Origin: Ridgeia piscesae
Taxonomy: Eukaryota; Annelida; Polychaeta; Sabellida; Siboglinidae
NCBI GenBank assembly: GCA_025642075.2
Contig: JAODUO010000439.1
Location: 94,501-158,500 of the forward strand
Length of the DNA: 64,000 nt
Direction of reading: 5' to 3'
Below are positions 27,193 through 39,960 of this stretch, piece by piece. The notes beneath the pieces were generated by a model that was not told the DNA's origin, searched no databases, and saw only the letters and a program-made list of their open reading frames with translations. A program made the translations under genes and the position numbers. The stretch's first letter is position 1, and every line of letters starts with the position of its first letter.

Positions 27193-28222
27193 TATGCGAA
27201 TAAGTGAACCTCGTTTTGCAAATACAGTGATTTACATTTCTAAGATTTTAACTAACAAACAAACTGTCAAGCACAAGATAAACAACCCACCAGGAAGAAT
27301 CTAAACAAACAACAAACGCTGTGGTCCGACAGAGACAACAAATCCCTTCCTATACCTAAGTGCGCGTGACCTTTCATGGTCGAGTGACCCAGAGTGAATG
27401 AATTAGTGAATGATATAGTTGACTTTCTCCCCACAATCAGCCAGTCCCTCCAGCCAGCGGTCTCGAGAAAGCACGCATTAATCAATACGTCTGGCGCGGG
27501 GACACAGACCATTCCGATCGATCCTGAAAAGGAGCATCAGTGACCTGACCGCGCTGGAATGTGGCACAATTAAGATGCGGTGTCCGGTGTATTCATGAAT
27601 AGTAATCACAAACGATTTCTAATCAGCGGCCGCATAATGTTTCTCCTGAGAGGATGGGTGGTCATGTGACTGGAGGGTGTGGACTCTACGCCCCGTGTTG
27701 TGTGTGTTGTCTGTGGATGGGTGTAATGGCAATATAGCTGCACCCCTTTTTTGTACAATGACACCATTACACTCCTTTCTCCTTCTGGCCCAGGGGAGGC
27801 TGGGCTTGATTCTGGTCCCAGGTGTTTGCTTGACTTCTTCCGTTACTGATCCTATTTCACTGTTCCCCACTCCCCATCATCAATTCTTCCCCAGTCCCTG
27901 GTCGTCTCCCAATACCACCAAATCTTCTACTATTAATTGTCATGGTTCATGTTCAGAGTTTACAGAATGAGATCCCGGCTCAGTCAGTCCATGGCAGGTT
28001 TTTCATTTCTCTGTGTGAATCTTGTACTTCCCGGCCAGAGACACAAGAGAGAAGGAATCATTAGTTTACAGTCTCTTCTTACAGACACCCAGACACCAGC
28101 AACATAGAGTGAACAAAACTATCCAGGTTTGGACATCATGGCTAGTGCTGAACCACCGGTCAGTTGACATGAAGGATTTAGACCATGGTTCCTCCAATTT
28201 ATAGATCAGCACTCGTGCTGCC
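27193..28222. other. Unique stretch without a supported gene
   Basis: Moderate GC with a few CpGs at 27360-27640. A 97-codon open frame at 27677-27970 has no recognisable motif, and no splice sites place it in a gene. Confidence 0.3.
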
Positions 28223-28350
28223 TGACCACTACATCTGACCATTTGACCACTGCATCTGACTGTTTGGCCACTACATCTGAACATTTGACCACAGCATCTG
28301 ACCACCTGACCACTACATCTCACCGCTTAACCATTGCACTGCACAAATCT
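28223..28350. repeat. 21-bp tandem repeat, about 5.5 copies
   Basis: The unit is CCACTACATCTGACCATTTGA, with units differing by several bases. Being a multiple of three it gives open frames on both strands, here read as artefacts. Confidence 0.85.
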
Positions 28351-29280
28351 CTATCTCTACACTATGGTCCATCACAGTCACAGCCATCTTCTCCTCCTGT
28401 CCTCCACTCTGAGTTCACCCGCTCTCTCCATCCACCATGCCCCTCAACTTGTTCCAGATGTCCAGCCTACTTAGCTGACTCCCGACATCAGGAAACTTTC
28501 TCTCACCCCAACCTCCTCCCCTGGCTCTCCTTTGCATAGTCTGATCTTTCACTCCCATGAACCTTAATTGGATACACCTGCTTGTCTATCAAAACAAAGG
28601 TATTCTTGGAAAATAGTGTCCACAGCTCCAAGATTGTGTAATTGAAACTTGAACATTTTGGTCCACCACCTGTGGATCTTCACCTTTCTCTGGTGTCACG
28701 TGATGTAACACTGATTTTAACATGGTGTTTTTGCTAATCCCCTTTGCCTAACTTTAAAAAAGGACTACTAGAAGTTCCTTCGACTTGCTGTTTATGCCTA
28801 TCCAACACTAAACATCTGACACTATGAAATGGCATGGACTCCCAGAGTCAATATAATAATTCTTTATCTACACCATTCCATATGGGGTGGGCATTATCAG
28901 CTGTCAACAGTGTCACAATGGGTACTAGGTGGGTGCAACTACACCCTGTCTAGCCACATACCATATATGCTACATAAATCCACACAATTATATTATTACT
29001 GTCATCCAGACACATACTAGTGCTGGAAAAAATGCATCAAATAATATAATATTATTATTATATTGTGATGGAAGAGTACTAATTTTAAACAGTGAATAGC
29101 ATTATTGGCCCTAGCACACAGTAGTAACAGTAAGTAATCAATCACACATCTTGTAATTACCAACTGTTATTGATAATATGCAGCAACCTGTGATAATAGG
29201 CATTAACTGGACAAACACTCAACAAATTATTATGGTTTAACATTATCATTCTTAATACTATATATATATTTTTTTGGAAT
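28351..29280. other. Gene-free stretch
   Basis: No exon, RNA gene or repeat array is recognisable. Confidence 0.5.
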
Positions 29281-29384
29281 GGCGGACGGACGGACGGACG
29301 GACGGACGGACGGACGGACGGACGGACGGACGGACGGACGGACGGACGGACGGACGGACGGGACGGACGGACGGACGGACGGAT
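29281..29384. repeat. (GGAC)n microsatellite, second locus
   Basis: About 25 copies of GGAC with one missing base near 29360. Same motif and strand as the array at 2368-2591. Confidence 0.97.
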
Positions 29385-30062
29385 GAACAAATGTTTATTC
29401 AACCAAAAAACATGCATAATACTTGTAAAGTTTTGATGCTAATGTATCCTCCAAATTGGTTTTAATAAACCCGAAATTGTATTTGCAATTTGAACATTCC
29501 CCCACACTCAAAGACTGTTCAAACTGTATATACACAGTCACACTGTAGACACCCTTTATTTGCAGGATTCAAGGCAGGCATGGCTAACTGTAACTGCCCT
29601 CTTGTGTTCCCTCAGTCACAAACTGTTTCCTCTGAGTGTACAGTTGAGAACAATCAGGGAAATAGCACAAAACAATCCTGAGCTGTTTAAAGACGGAACT
29701 AATCATCCTCTGAGAGACAGTTGTCTCAGACAAATGGAAATGTAATCCACATCTGACTGTGTTTGTTATCTCTCCATGTTCATGCTGAAGTGTCTGCCAG
29801 CAATCACCCTAGTACGTTTATCATTCATAAATCAATACCTCTAGACACAGTGCATGCTGGGTAGACTGGATTTTGATGAAGCTATCAGTAGCAGAGTGTG
29901 TTTCTTTCAGGTATATTAAAGAAAGGATGTCTGTATATTCGTCTTTTTATTAATATAAACATTAGGCTAGTATAAATATGCTGAATAAATACTGCCAAAA
30001 TGCATTTGATAAATCTGAGACTTTCAACAAGTGTTTCAAATGTACTGAGATATTACTGACAG

Positions 30063-30353
30063 TGTCTTGTGTCTGTCTGTATCTGTCTGTATCTGTCCGT
30101 ATATGTCTATATCTGTCTGTTTCTGTCTGTATCTGTCTGTATATGTCTGTATCTGTCTGTATATGTATGTATATGTCTGTATATGTCTGCATCTGTCTGT
30201 ATATGTCTGCATCTGTCTGTAAATGTCTGTATATGTCTGTATCTGTCTGTATATGTCTGTATGTGTCTGTTTCTGTCTGTATCTGTCTGTATCTGTCTGT
30301 ATCTGTCTGTATATGTCTGTATATGTCTGTATATGTCTGTATATGTCTATACA
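30063..30353. repeat. Pyrimidine/GT-rich TGTCTGTA repeat
   Basis: Units of six and twelve bases (TGTCTGTATCTG, TGTCTGTATATG) make about 24 copies. Frames in both directions are open (Cys-Leu-Tyr-Met-Ser or Asp-Ile-Tyr-Arg), an artefact of the unit. Confidence 0.95.
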
Positions 30354-30827
30354 AGGACCACACTAGAAATAAGTGTTGCACTTTTTGTGTCATCCTTACA
30401 TTTAATGTACTTTGTATAATATATCTTACGTATATTTGTATGTTTTACATCATTTGTTAGTGTGTCTACCCTCCAACTGAGTGTAGGGTTCCAGCCCTGC
30501 CCTAGGGATACATTGTCTGGCAAGAAAGTCCACATCCTGTGTTATTTTGGTTCACAGAGGCAGAGCTTAGAACTGAACAGGCTGGCGGAGGGAAGAATGG
30601 GAAAGGTATTTACATTCCCTGCAGACACAACACCTGAGAACCACAGGTAGACTTCCAATCACCAAACACACATTACCCAGTTGAACTATAGGGCAACTGG
30701 GGTGGAGTGTAATTACACAACAATCTAATAACACTGCACGCATCTCAAAGTTGGCGTCTAGACAGCAAGTGTTTCTTTACACCACAAAATGTAGGGTTGT
30801 ACAATCTGTATACAAACAATAAATTGT

Positions 30828-30921
30828 GTGTATGCGTGCGTGCATGCGTGCGTGCATGCGTGCGTGTGCATGCGTGCGTGTGCATGCGTGCGTGCGTGTG
30901 CATGTGCGTGTGCATGTGTGT
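30828..30921. repeat. (TGCG/TGCA)n microsatellite
   Basis: Tetranucleotide alternation of TGCG and TGCA, ending in TGTGCATG words. Confidence 0.93.
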
Positions 30922-31194
30922 GGCCAACTCGGCAGTAGCTTTGTTTCTAAACTAACCATCCATATCAATGTCATTTGTGAGAACAGGAGACAGGGTGAGA
31001 GGTCACGCTTCATGAAGTCTGTCTCATATTTCCACAACAATCGCCCCCACCACACGACAGGTGTCGTTGCCATGGAAACGCTCCAAGTTTTTACTGCCAT
31101 ATAATGGCTGGTGACAAATTAGTTGAAGAAATAGCTGTGAACTCTGTTTGTCCCACGGGTATTTTGTAACAAGTGGTCACATGATCACATGCTT

Positions 31195-31229
31195 ACTTAC
31201 TCATTCATTCATTCATTCATTCATTCATA
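31195..31229. repeat. (ATTC)n microsatellite
   Basis: Eight copies of ATTC. Confidence 0.95.
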
Positions 31230-32344
31230 GACACATATTATGTCTGTCATTTACTGAAAATTGTATATATTTATGGCATAATTATTTTACCTGAAATAGG
31301 TATTTCATCTTCCAGTATGTGGTTTACACTGTTTAAACCAACAGTGTCTCTTCCACACTTTGCAATACAGTCTTCTTAATAGTATTATTAATAGAAGAAC
31401 AAATGCAGATGGCATTCTCACAAAATGCATTTACTTAGCCTCAAATGTTGTTCCCAGTTTTAAGTATCATCCATGAAATGCATACAAACCAAGAGACATG
31501 AGTCGAGTGATGGAAGCTAAAATGTCATGGGTTTATGTGCGACTGACCTGATTTCTATAATCAAAACCACGAGTTATCTTCAGTACAACTCAGTCAGCAA
31601 ACTTTCTGCTAACAATTACCACCGTGGGAAGAAAACAGCCAACCTCTTTATACTGAGAGTCTGACCTAGTGAAATCTTGTTACTTACAGTTGTATAAACT
31701 GTGTGGTACAATTATTTTAACCCTATTGGCTTCACAATAAACAAATTAAAATGATGTACTTTCACAAATAACTTCATATATTTTATCCATACATTTCAAG
31801 ACTATTTAACTTAAATAAGTATTCAACTAGAATACATTACTCCTAATGTGTAAAATGAGCAGTAGCAACATCTATTTCATCTTTCTTTTTAAAAGAATAT
31901 TTCTGCATTAAAGTCCTAAAGTGTTTCAATGACACTGTATGACAGGTACAACACCACACACCCAACCACTTGTAGCAATTCATCTTTCTACAAAAACACA
32001 ACCAAGTCGTCATTTATCTTTCCACAAAACAATAGATTAGCACTAACTGTGATATAATGAGGAGGTAATGACCCTATTGGCTAATGCCCAGAACCCATGT
32101 TCAGTAAATAATTAGCTCATTACAGCCCCACTCTAGTAGACTTGCTCTGGTGCCACCTTCATCCCCAGTGCAGTGGTGTTAGAGCACTTGGGGCCACACA
32201 GCAGGCGCACTGCTCCAGGGTGATGACAGACCAACAGGGGCGTACTAATGCCCCCTCCATTGAGGTGCACCACTAACTAGTTCCACTCTGTCCACAGACA
32301 CTATGGACACTTCAGTTCATATGGTTGCTTCTACTTCAGTTATG
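31230..32344. other. Gene-free stretch
   Basis: AT-rich with no recognisable exon. Words such as TTTCTGCTAACAATTACC (31598) recur loosely at 11367 and 20743 and might be an old dispersed repeat, but the matches are too short to call. Confidence 0.4.
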
Positions 32345-32346
32345 AC

Positions 32347-32402
32347 GATGGTGGTGGTGGTGGTGGTGGTGGTGGTGGTGGTGGTGGTGGTGGTGGTGGT
32401 GG

Positions 32403-32468
<66 letters not shown>

Positions 32469-32481
32469 CGATGACGATGAT
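32347..32481. repeat. (GGT)n followed by (GAT)n trinucleotide repeats
   Basis: About 18 GGT/GTG triplets change abruptly to about 25 GAT/ATG triplets, with CGATGACG interruptions at the right end. Confidence 0.97.
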
Positions 32482-32795
32482 GAAGGTGTTCCAAGTACAC
32501 CACTTGAAGTGATGATGGAGTTAGGACTGGGATGAGGAGGCAGAATAAATTGGTAGCATCCTATGCATCTGGATTAAGAGACGCCTGCAGCAGATAAGTG
32601 ACCCACATCCAGATATAATCCCAGATTATCCCAGATCCTCAACTGGTCCTACTTAATCACAAAACAGTTCCGCTGTGACTATGATCTGATCTGGCCTACT
32701 GTGGCTCATGTGGCAGTTGCACTAAAAACTGTTTGTAGAATAAACTTATCTTTGCATATGAATGTGAGAACATTATTTTTACAACAATCGTTTTG

Positions 32796-33128
32796 TAAAA
32801 CATTGGTAAGTTCTTATATAGCGCAGTATCCAGTCCTCGGGACAGTTCAAAGCGCTTTACACTTTACTTCCCTGACAGACCTGTTCACTCAGACACCATC
32901 TTGGCTTCTCTTGGAAGCATCCAGCCATATGCTACAAGTAATGCGCGAAGGCTGCTCCAACACATATCCACCACTGTCTATAGTCAGGTACTCATTTACA
33001 CAGCTGAGTGAACTTGAGCAATATAGAGTGAAAAAACTTGCCTAAGGTTTTAACACCGCAGCACAGGATTCAAACCCGGGTTCTCGTAGTCGAGAGTCCG
33101 AATCTCTACCTCTGAGCCATTGTGCTCT
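32796..33128 (-). mobile_element. Full-length tRNA-derived SINE
   Basis: Read on the minus strand, the right end gives a tRNA-like head: AATGGCTCAGAGGTAGAG (A box, consensus TRGCnnAGynGG) then GGGTTTGAATCCTGTGC (B box, consensus GGTTCGAnTCC), 35-45 nt apart as needed for RNA polymerase III. A body of about 250 bp follows with GTTCACTCAGCTGTG, GACAGTGGTGG and AAGATGGTGTCTGAG. The 3' end is AAAGCGCTTTGAACTG...GCGCTATATAAGAACTTACC. The same element occurs at 57196-57495 (minus) and 46690-46985 (plus), with fragments near 165-560 and 5375. Confidence 0.88.
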
Positions 33129-33985
33129 ACAGATTTGACTGCTTTGTTTTGTGACAAAATGCATGTGTAAAGACATAATAACTTATCATAATTTTATTTC
33201 TAATCATATTATGATGACTGTGTATAACTAAGCACTGTATCTATTTTAACATGTCATTGTTATTAACAATGTTCTTTTCTTCTTTCTCTGTAAATAAGCA
33301 GTGATTCCACATAGCACATTCACGACACATGTGGCTTTATTTACCCACATGTGTGTTTAATTTGACAGTTAGCTGTTTATAAACATCAGACAAAACTTGG
33401 CGTCCCTACATTGTTGAACTGCCATGGACACTTTCCAACACTTGTGGAAATGTTTACCGAGGTCAGGTATTCATAGCCTCGTGGGGCTTTTGCAAAGGTG
33501 TATAATTAACACCCCGTAGGGCATTTTGTAATGATTTAATGTGCTTGGTCCATGCAGCTGTTATTGCTGCATACTAAACTTTATGACACATTCACAAATG
33601 ACCACTTGTGACCACAATTGAAGTGGCAGGTTTGTCATTGGACAGTACATCTGTTTACTAAAATGTAGTATTATTTTTAATTTGTGATGTCCTCTTTTTA
33701 GTCTCCAAAGTGGAACTGACGACAAATACAATAGCTAGTCCTGAGGAGAAGCAATGGATTCGTGACATTTGTAGAAAGACAATCCCTTCCTCCACCAAAA
33801 ATTAGTTGTCTTAGTCATTTGTAACTGGACTTCTGCAGGGCTAATCGTGGGAATATGTGATATCATTGAACAACTAAGACTACAGTGGATATCTCAAGGC
33901 GGCTTAGCTACACTGCCAATCATGTTTGTTTCGAAACTTAGAATTGAACTTGTTTTCTGACTCACAACATTCAAATTGTGAATAT
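33129..33985. other. Gene-free stretch
   Basis: No exon or repeat is recognisable. Confidence 0.5.
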
Positions 33986-33989
33986 GCTG

Positions 33990-34690
33990 ACTAAGCACAA
34001 TAATTAAGACCATCATATTCATTCATAAATAATAAAATGAGGAACTGACTGTCGCCTTTGAATACGTCAACGGGACATTGTATCGAAATGTCAACTGTTT
34101 TGTGTGCAACGATTACGACGCAACAAGTGGCCGTGAAGCCAAGACAAGGCTGCCTCAGCCACGAAGCAGAACCTCCGCCTAAGTCTGAACTGCCAGACCC
34201 TTTTGGCACATCATCTGCCGGACAAGACCGACCGTTCTCGTGACGGAGTTGTGACAGACCATCCCGACTCGACGAGTCAACGGCAGGCGCCAGACACAGA
34301 TATGTCTATCCGACGTCCGAGTATCGATTATTCAGCGACTGATACATCACGACACTAGCCCGCGCTTTTAGTTTTACCGCATCCCTGTCGTCTGTCAAGA
34401 AGCAACAAGCACCCCTACCTTTCTCGTCGTCAGCGATCTTACTCCAACGACAAAATATCGTCAACGACAACTCGGCAGGTATACACGATTCACGCTGTCG
34501 CTTCAAAGGGAGCGACACCGGGTGACAGGCGACAATGATTGAGTACCACTCGCGTAGCCGCTGAATATTAACATAGTCACTAGTGTTTCCAGGCCGTCGG
34601 TTGTCTCGGCCGCAGCGCGCGGAGAAAGCGAAATCAATAGGGGCGAGTCCATTTTACGGCGAGAGGGGTTTCGGGTTGCAAGGAATTTTA
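33990..34690. promoter_or_regulatory. CpG-island-like segment
   Basis: From about 34040 the sequence changes from CpG-depleted to CpG-rich (for example GATTACGACGCAACAAG, CCCGACTCGACGAGTCAACG, CGGCCGCAGCGCGCGG). This could be an unmethylated promoter region. Short open frames exist on both strands (72 and 70 codons) but none has clear splice sites or a known motif, so no gene is assigned. Confidence 0.35.
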
Positions 34691-34796
34691 CTATGTTGCG
34701 TGTAGGCGAAACAAAACATTGCGCAGTTTTGCAGTACGGGAAAATATTGCGAAATGGTGCCCGTGGATAGGTTCGAAATGACAGTTGCAGACGTCA

Positions 34797-37700
34797 AAAA
34801 GACAACTGTTAATGAAGGTGTACGAAAAATAAAAGACAAATGTTAATGAAGGTGTACGAATAATAAAAGACAAATGTTAATGAAGATGTACGAATAATAA
34901 GAGACAAATGTTAATGAAGATGTACGAATAATAAGAGACAAATGTTAATGAAGATGTACGAATAATAAGAGACAAATGTTAATGAAGATGTACGAATAAT
35001 AAGAGACAAATGTTAATGAAGATGTACGAATAATAAGAGACAACTGTTAATGAAGGTGTACGAAAAATAAAAGACACATGTTAATGAAGGTGTTCGAATA
35101 ACAAAAGACAAATGTTAATGAAGGTGTACGAATAATAAAAGACAAATGTTAATGAAGGTGTACGAATAATAAAAGACAAATGTTAATGAAGATGTACGAA
35201 TAATAAGAGACAAATGTTAATGAAGATGTACGAATAATAAGAGACAAATGTTAATGAAGATGTACGAATAATAAGAGACAAATGTTAATGAAGATGTACG
35301 AATAATAAGAGACAAATGTTAATGAAGATGTACGAATAATAAGAGACAAATGTTAATGAAGATGTACGAATAATAAGAGACAACTGTTAATGAAGGTGTA
35401 CGAAAAATAAAAGACACATGTTAATGAAGGTGTTCGAATAACACAAGACAAATGTTAATGAAGGTGTACGAATAACAAAAGACAAATGTTAATGAAGGTG
35501 TACGAATAACAAAAGACAAATGTTAATGAAGATGTACGAATAACAAAAGACAAATGTTAATGAAGGTGTACGAATAATAAAAGACAAATGTTAATGAAGA
35601 TGTACGAATAATAAGAGACAAATGTTAATGAAGATGTACGAATAATAAGAGACAAATGTTAATGAAGATGTACGAATAATAAGAGACAAATGTTAATGAA
35701 GATGTACGAATAATAAGAGACAAATGTTAATGAAGATGTACGAATAATAAGAGACAAATGTTAATGAAGATGTACGAATAATAAGAGACAACTGTTAATG
35801 AAGGTGTACGAAAAATAAAAGACACATGTTAATGAAGGTGTTCGAATAACACAAGACAAATGTTAATGAAGGTGTACGAATAACAAAAGACAAATGTTAA
35901 TGAAGGTGTACGAATAACAAAAGACAAATGTTAATGAAGATGTACGAATAACAAAAGACAAATGTTAATGAAGGTGTACGAATAATAAAAGACAAATGTT
36001 AATGAAGATGTACGAATAATAAGAGACAAATGTTAATGAAGAAGTACGAATAATAAGAGACAAATGTTAATGAAGATGTACGAATAATAAGAGACAAATG
36101 TTAATGAAGATGTACGAATAATAAGAGACAAATGTTAATGAAGATGTACGAATAATAAGAGACAAATGTTAATGAAGATGTACGAATAATAAGAGACAAA
36201 TGTTAATGAAGATGTACGAATAATAAGAGACAAATGTTAATGAAGATGTACGAATAATAAGAGACAAATGTTAATGAAGATGTACGAAAAATAAGAGACA
36301 AATGTTAATGAAGATGTACGAATAATAAGAGACAAATGTTAATGAAGATGTACGAATAATAAGAGACAAATGTTAATGAAGATGTACGAACAATAAGAGA
36401 CAAATGTTAATGAAGATGTACGAACAATAAGAGACAAATGTTAATGAAGATGTACGAACAATAAGAGACAAATGTTAATGAAGATGTACGAACAATAAGA
36501 GACAAATGTTAATGAAGATGTACGAACAATAAGAGACAAATGTTAATGAAGATGTACGAACAATAAGAGACAAATGTTAATGAAGATGTACGAACAATAA
36601 GAGACAAATGTTAATGAAGATGTACGAATAATAAGAGACAAATGTTAATGAAGATGTACGAATAATAAGAGACAAATGTTAATGAAGATGTACGAATAAT
36701 AAGAGACAAATGTTAATGAAGATGTACGAATAATAAGAGACAAATGTTAATGAAGATGTACGAACAATAAGAGACAAATGTTAATGAAGATGTACGAACA
36801 ATAAGAGACAAATGTTAATGAAGATGTACGAACAATAAGAGACAAATGTTAATGAAGATGTACGAACAATAAGAGACAAATGTTAATGAAGATGTACGAA
36901 TAATAAGAGACAAATGTTAATGAAGATGTACGAACAATAAGAGACAAATGTTAATGAAGATGTACGAACAATAAAAGACAAATGTTAATGAAGATGTACG
37001 AACAATAAGAGACAAATGTTAATGAAGATGTACGAACAATAAGAGACAAATGTTAATGAAGATGTACGAATAATAAGAGACAAATGTTAATGAAGATGTA
37101 CGAATAATAAGAGACAAATGTTAATGAAGATGTACGAACAATAAAAGACAAATGTTAATGAAGATGTACGAATAATAAGAGACAAATGTTAATGAAGATG
37201 TACGAACAATAAAAGACAAATGTTAATGAAGATGTACGAACAATAAAAGACAAATGTTAATGAAGATGTACGAACAATAAAAGACAAATGTTAATGAAGA
37301 TGTACGAATAATAAGAGACAAATGTTAATGAAGATGTACGAATAATAAGAGACAAATGTTAATGAAGATGTACGAATAATAAGAGACAAATGTTAATGAA
37401 GATGTACGAATAATAAGAGACAAATGTTAATGAAGATGTACGAATAATATAAAAGACAAATGTTAATGAAGATGTACGAATAATAAGAGACAAATGTTAA
37501 TGAAGATGTACGAATAATAAGAGACAAATGTTAATGAAGATGTACGAATAATAAGAGACAAATGTTAATGAAGATGTACGAATAATAAGAGACAAATGTT
37601 AATGAAGATGTACGAATAATAAGAGACAAATGTTAATGAAGATGTACGAATAATAAGAGACAAATGTTAATGAAGATGTACGAATAATAAGAGACAAATG

Positions 37701-39027
37701 TTAATGAAGATGTACGAATAATAAGAGACAAATGTTAATGAAGATGTACGAACAATAAGAGACAAATGTTAATGAAGATGTACGAACAATAAGAGACACA
37801 TGTTAATGAAGATGTACGAACAATAAGAGACAAATGTTAATGAAGATGTACGAACAATAAGAGACAAATGTTAATGAAGATGTACGAACAATAAGAGACA
37901 AATGTTAATGAAGATGTACGAACAATAAGAGACAAATGTTAATGAAGATGTACGAACAATAAGAGACAAATGTTAATGAAGATGTACGAACAATAAGAGA
38001 CAAATGTTAATGAAGATGTACGAATAATAAGAGACAAATGTTAATGAAGATGTACGAATAATAAGAGACAAATGTTAATGAAGATGTACGAATAATAAGA
38101 GACAAATGTTAATGAAGATGTACGAATAATAAGAGACAAATGTTAATGAAGATGTACGAATAATAAGAGACAAATGTTAATGAAGATGTACGAATAATAA
38201 GAGACAAATGTTAATGAAGATGTACGAATAATAAGAGACAAATGTTAATGAAGATGTACGAACAATAAGAGACAAATGTTAATGAAGATGTACGAACAAT
38301 AAGAGACAAATGTTAATGAAGATGTACGAACAATAAGAGACAAATGTTAATGAAGATGTACGAACAATAAGAGACAAATGTTAATGAAGATGTACGAACA
38401 ATAAGAGACAAATGTTAATGAAGATGTACGAACAATAAGAGACAAATGTTAATGAAGATGTACGAACAATAAGAGACAAATGTTAATGAAGATGTACGAA
38501 CAATAAGAGACAAATGTTAATGAAGATGTACGAATAATAAGAGACAAATGTTAATGAAGATGTACGAACAATAAGAGACAAATGTTAATGAAGATGTACG
38601 AACAATAAGAGACAAATGTTAATGAAGATGTACGAATAATAAGAGACAAATGTTAATGAAGATGTACGAATAATATAAAAGATAAATGTTAATGAAGATG
38701 TACGAATAATAAGAGACAAATGTTAATGAAGATGTACGAATAATAAGAGACAAATGTTAATGAAGATGTACGAATAATAAGAGACAAATGTTAATGAAGA
38801 TGTACGAATAATAAGAGACAAATGTTAATGAAGATGTACGAATAATAAGAGACAAATGTTAATGAAGATGTACGAATAATAAGAGACAAATGTTAATGAA
38901 GATGTACGAATAATAAGAGACAAATGTTAATGAAGATGTACGAATAATAAGAGACAAATGTTAATGAAGATGTACGAATAATAAGAGACAAATGTTAATG
39001 AAGATGTACGAATAATAAAGGACAAAT
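34797..39027. repeat. 34-bp satellite array, about 124 copies
   Basis: The unit contains GACAAATGTTAATGAAGATG followed by TACGAATAATAAGA; the period from successive GACAAATG words is 34. Variants carry AACAATAAG instead of AATAATAAG, GGTGTACG instead of GATGTACG, and CAACTG instead of CAAATG. The CAACTG marker at 34803, 35041, 35381 and 35789 is spaced 238, 340 and 408, that is 7, 10 and 12 units, showing higher-order blocks at the left end. Stop codons occur in all frames, so it is not coding. It ends at GGACAAATGTACACG. Confidence 0.98.
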
Positions 39028-39116
39028 GTACACGTGTACAAAGTAGAAACAATCATTATAATGGAATGAGGTAATTGTACTGGTTGTATGTATTTACTGG
39101 TTTGTAATGTATACAT

Positions 39117-39381
<265 letters not shown>

Positions 39382-39584
39382 ATTGCAACTTTCCCCCACA
39401 AATTATGTATTGAATGGTTCTGACTCCTTTACCAGCAGACTATGAAGTAAATGCCTATAGGCCTATATTTGGACGATTATTTTTTTAAAGTAGTGCATTA
39501 TTTCAAAACATCTTAATTTCAATAACGCAAACTACAAATGATTATTATTTAGGCTCAATTGATTTTTAAATGTAGAGAATCTGC

Positions 39585-39960
39585 ATGATAGGCGTTAAAC
39601 GCCGTTGTTTCAGTTGGTTGAAAGTTTATAATCTTTTGTCAAGTATTTCGCCATCTCAAACTAAGCTTAATATAGCCCAACGTGCTTTCTTTGTGGCTGC
39701 GCCGACAATTTTGAATCAACTCCCTATTATGATTAAATATTCTAAAACTGTAGGCACCTTTCGTAAAAAACCTGAAAACATATTAAATAAATTTTGTTTG
39801 AAATTGCTTTTCCACCATAAATTTTCGGTGGTTCCATGCTCCAATGACAACTTTTGCCTGTCCCCGTGTATGACTAGTCAAATGATTTTGTTTGTTGCGC
39901 CTGTGAGCTTGACCTTGTTAAGGATATAGGCGCTATAGAAATGTATTATTATTATTATCT
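39585..39960 (+). mobile_element. 3' end of a CR1/L2-like LINE
   Basis: The plus strand codes SQTKLNIAQRAFFVAAPTIL, then NQLPIMIKYSKTVGTFRKK, the C-terminal pattern of LINE reverse transcriptases (R-x-F-x-V-A-A-P-x-x-W-N-x-L-P followed by F-K-x-x-L-K). After the stop the sequence reads TTAAGGATATAGGCGCTATAGAAATG and ends in ATT repeats, a typical 3' tail of this LINE type. The 5' part is missing. GCGCTATA is shared with the SINE 3' end. Confidence 0.7.

Noticed and set aside
27677..28539. Proline/serine-rich frames of 60-98 codons
   Set aside because: No motif, no matching splice sites, and part lies over a 21-bp tandem repeat.
33050..33128. A genuine tRNA gene on the minus strand
   Set aside because: A and B boxes are present, but the cloverleaf stems do not pair well and the sequence continues into the SINE body seen in other copies.
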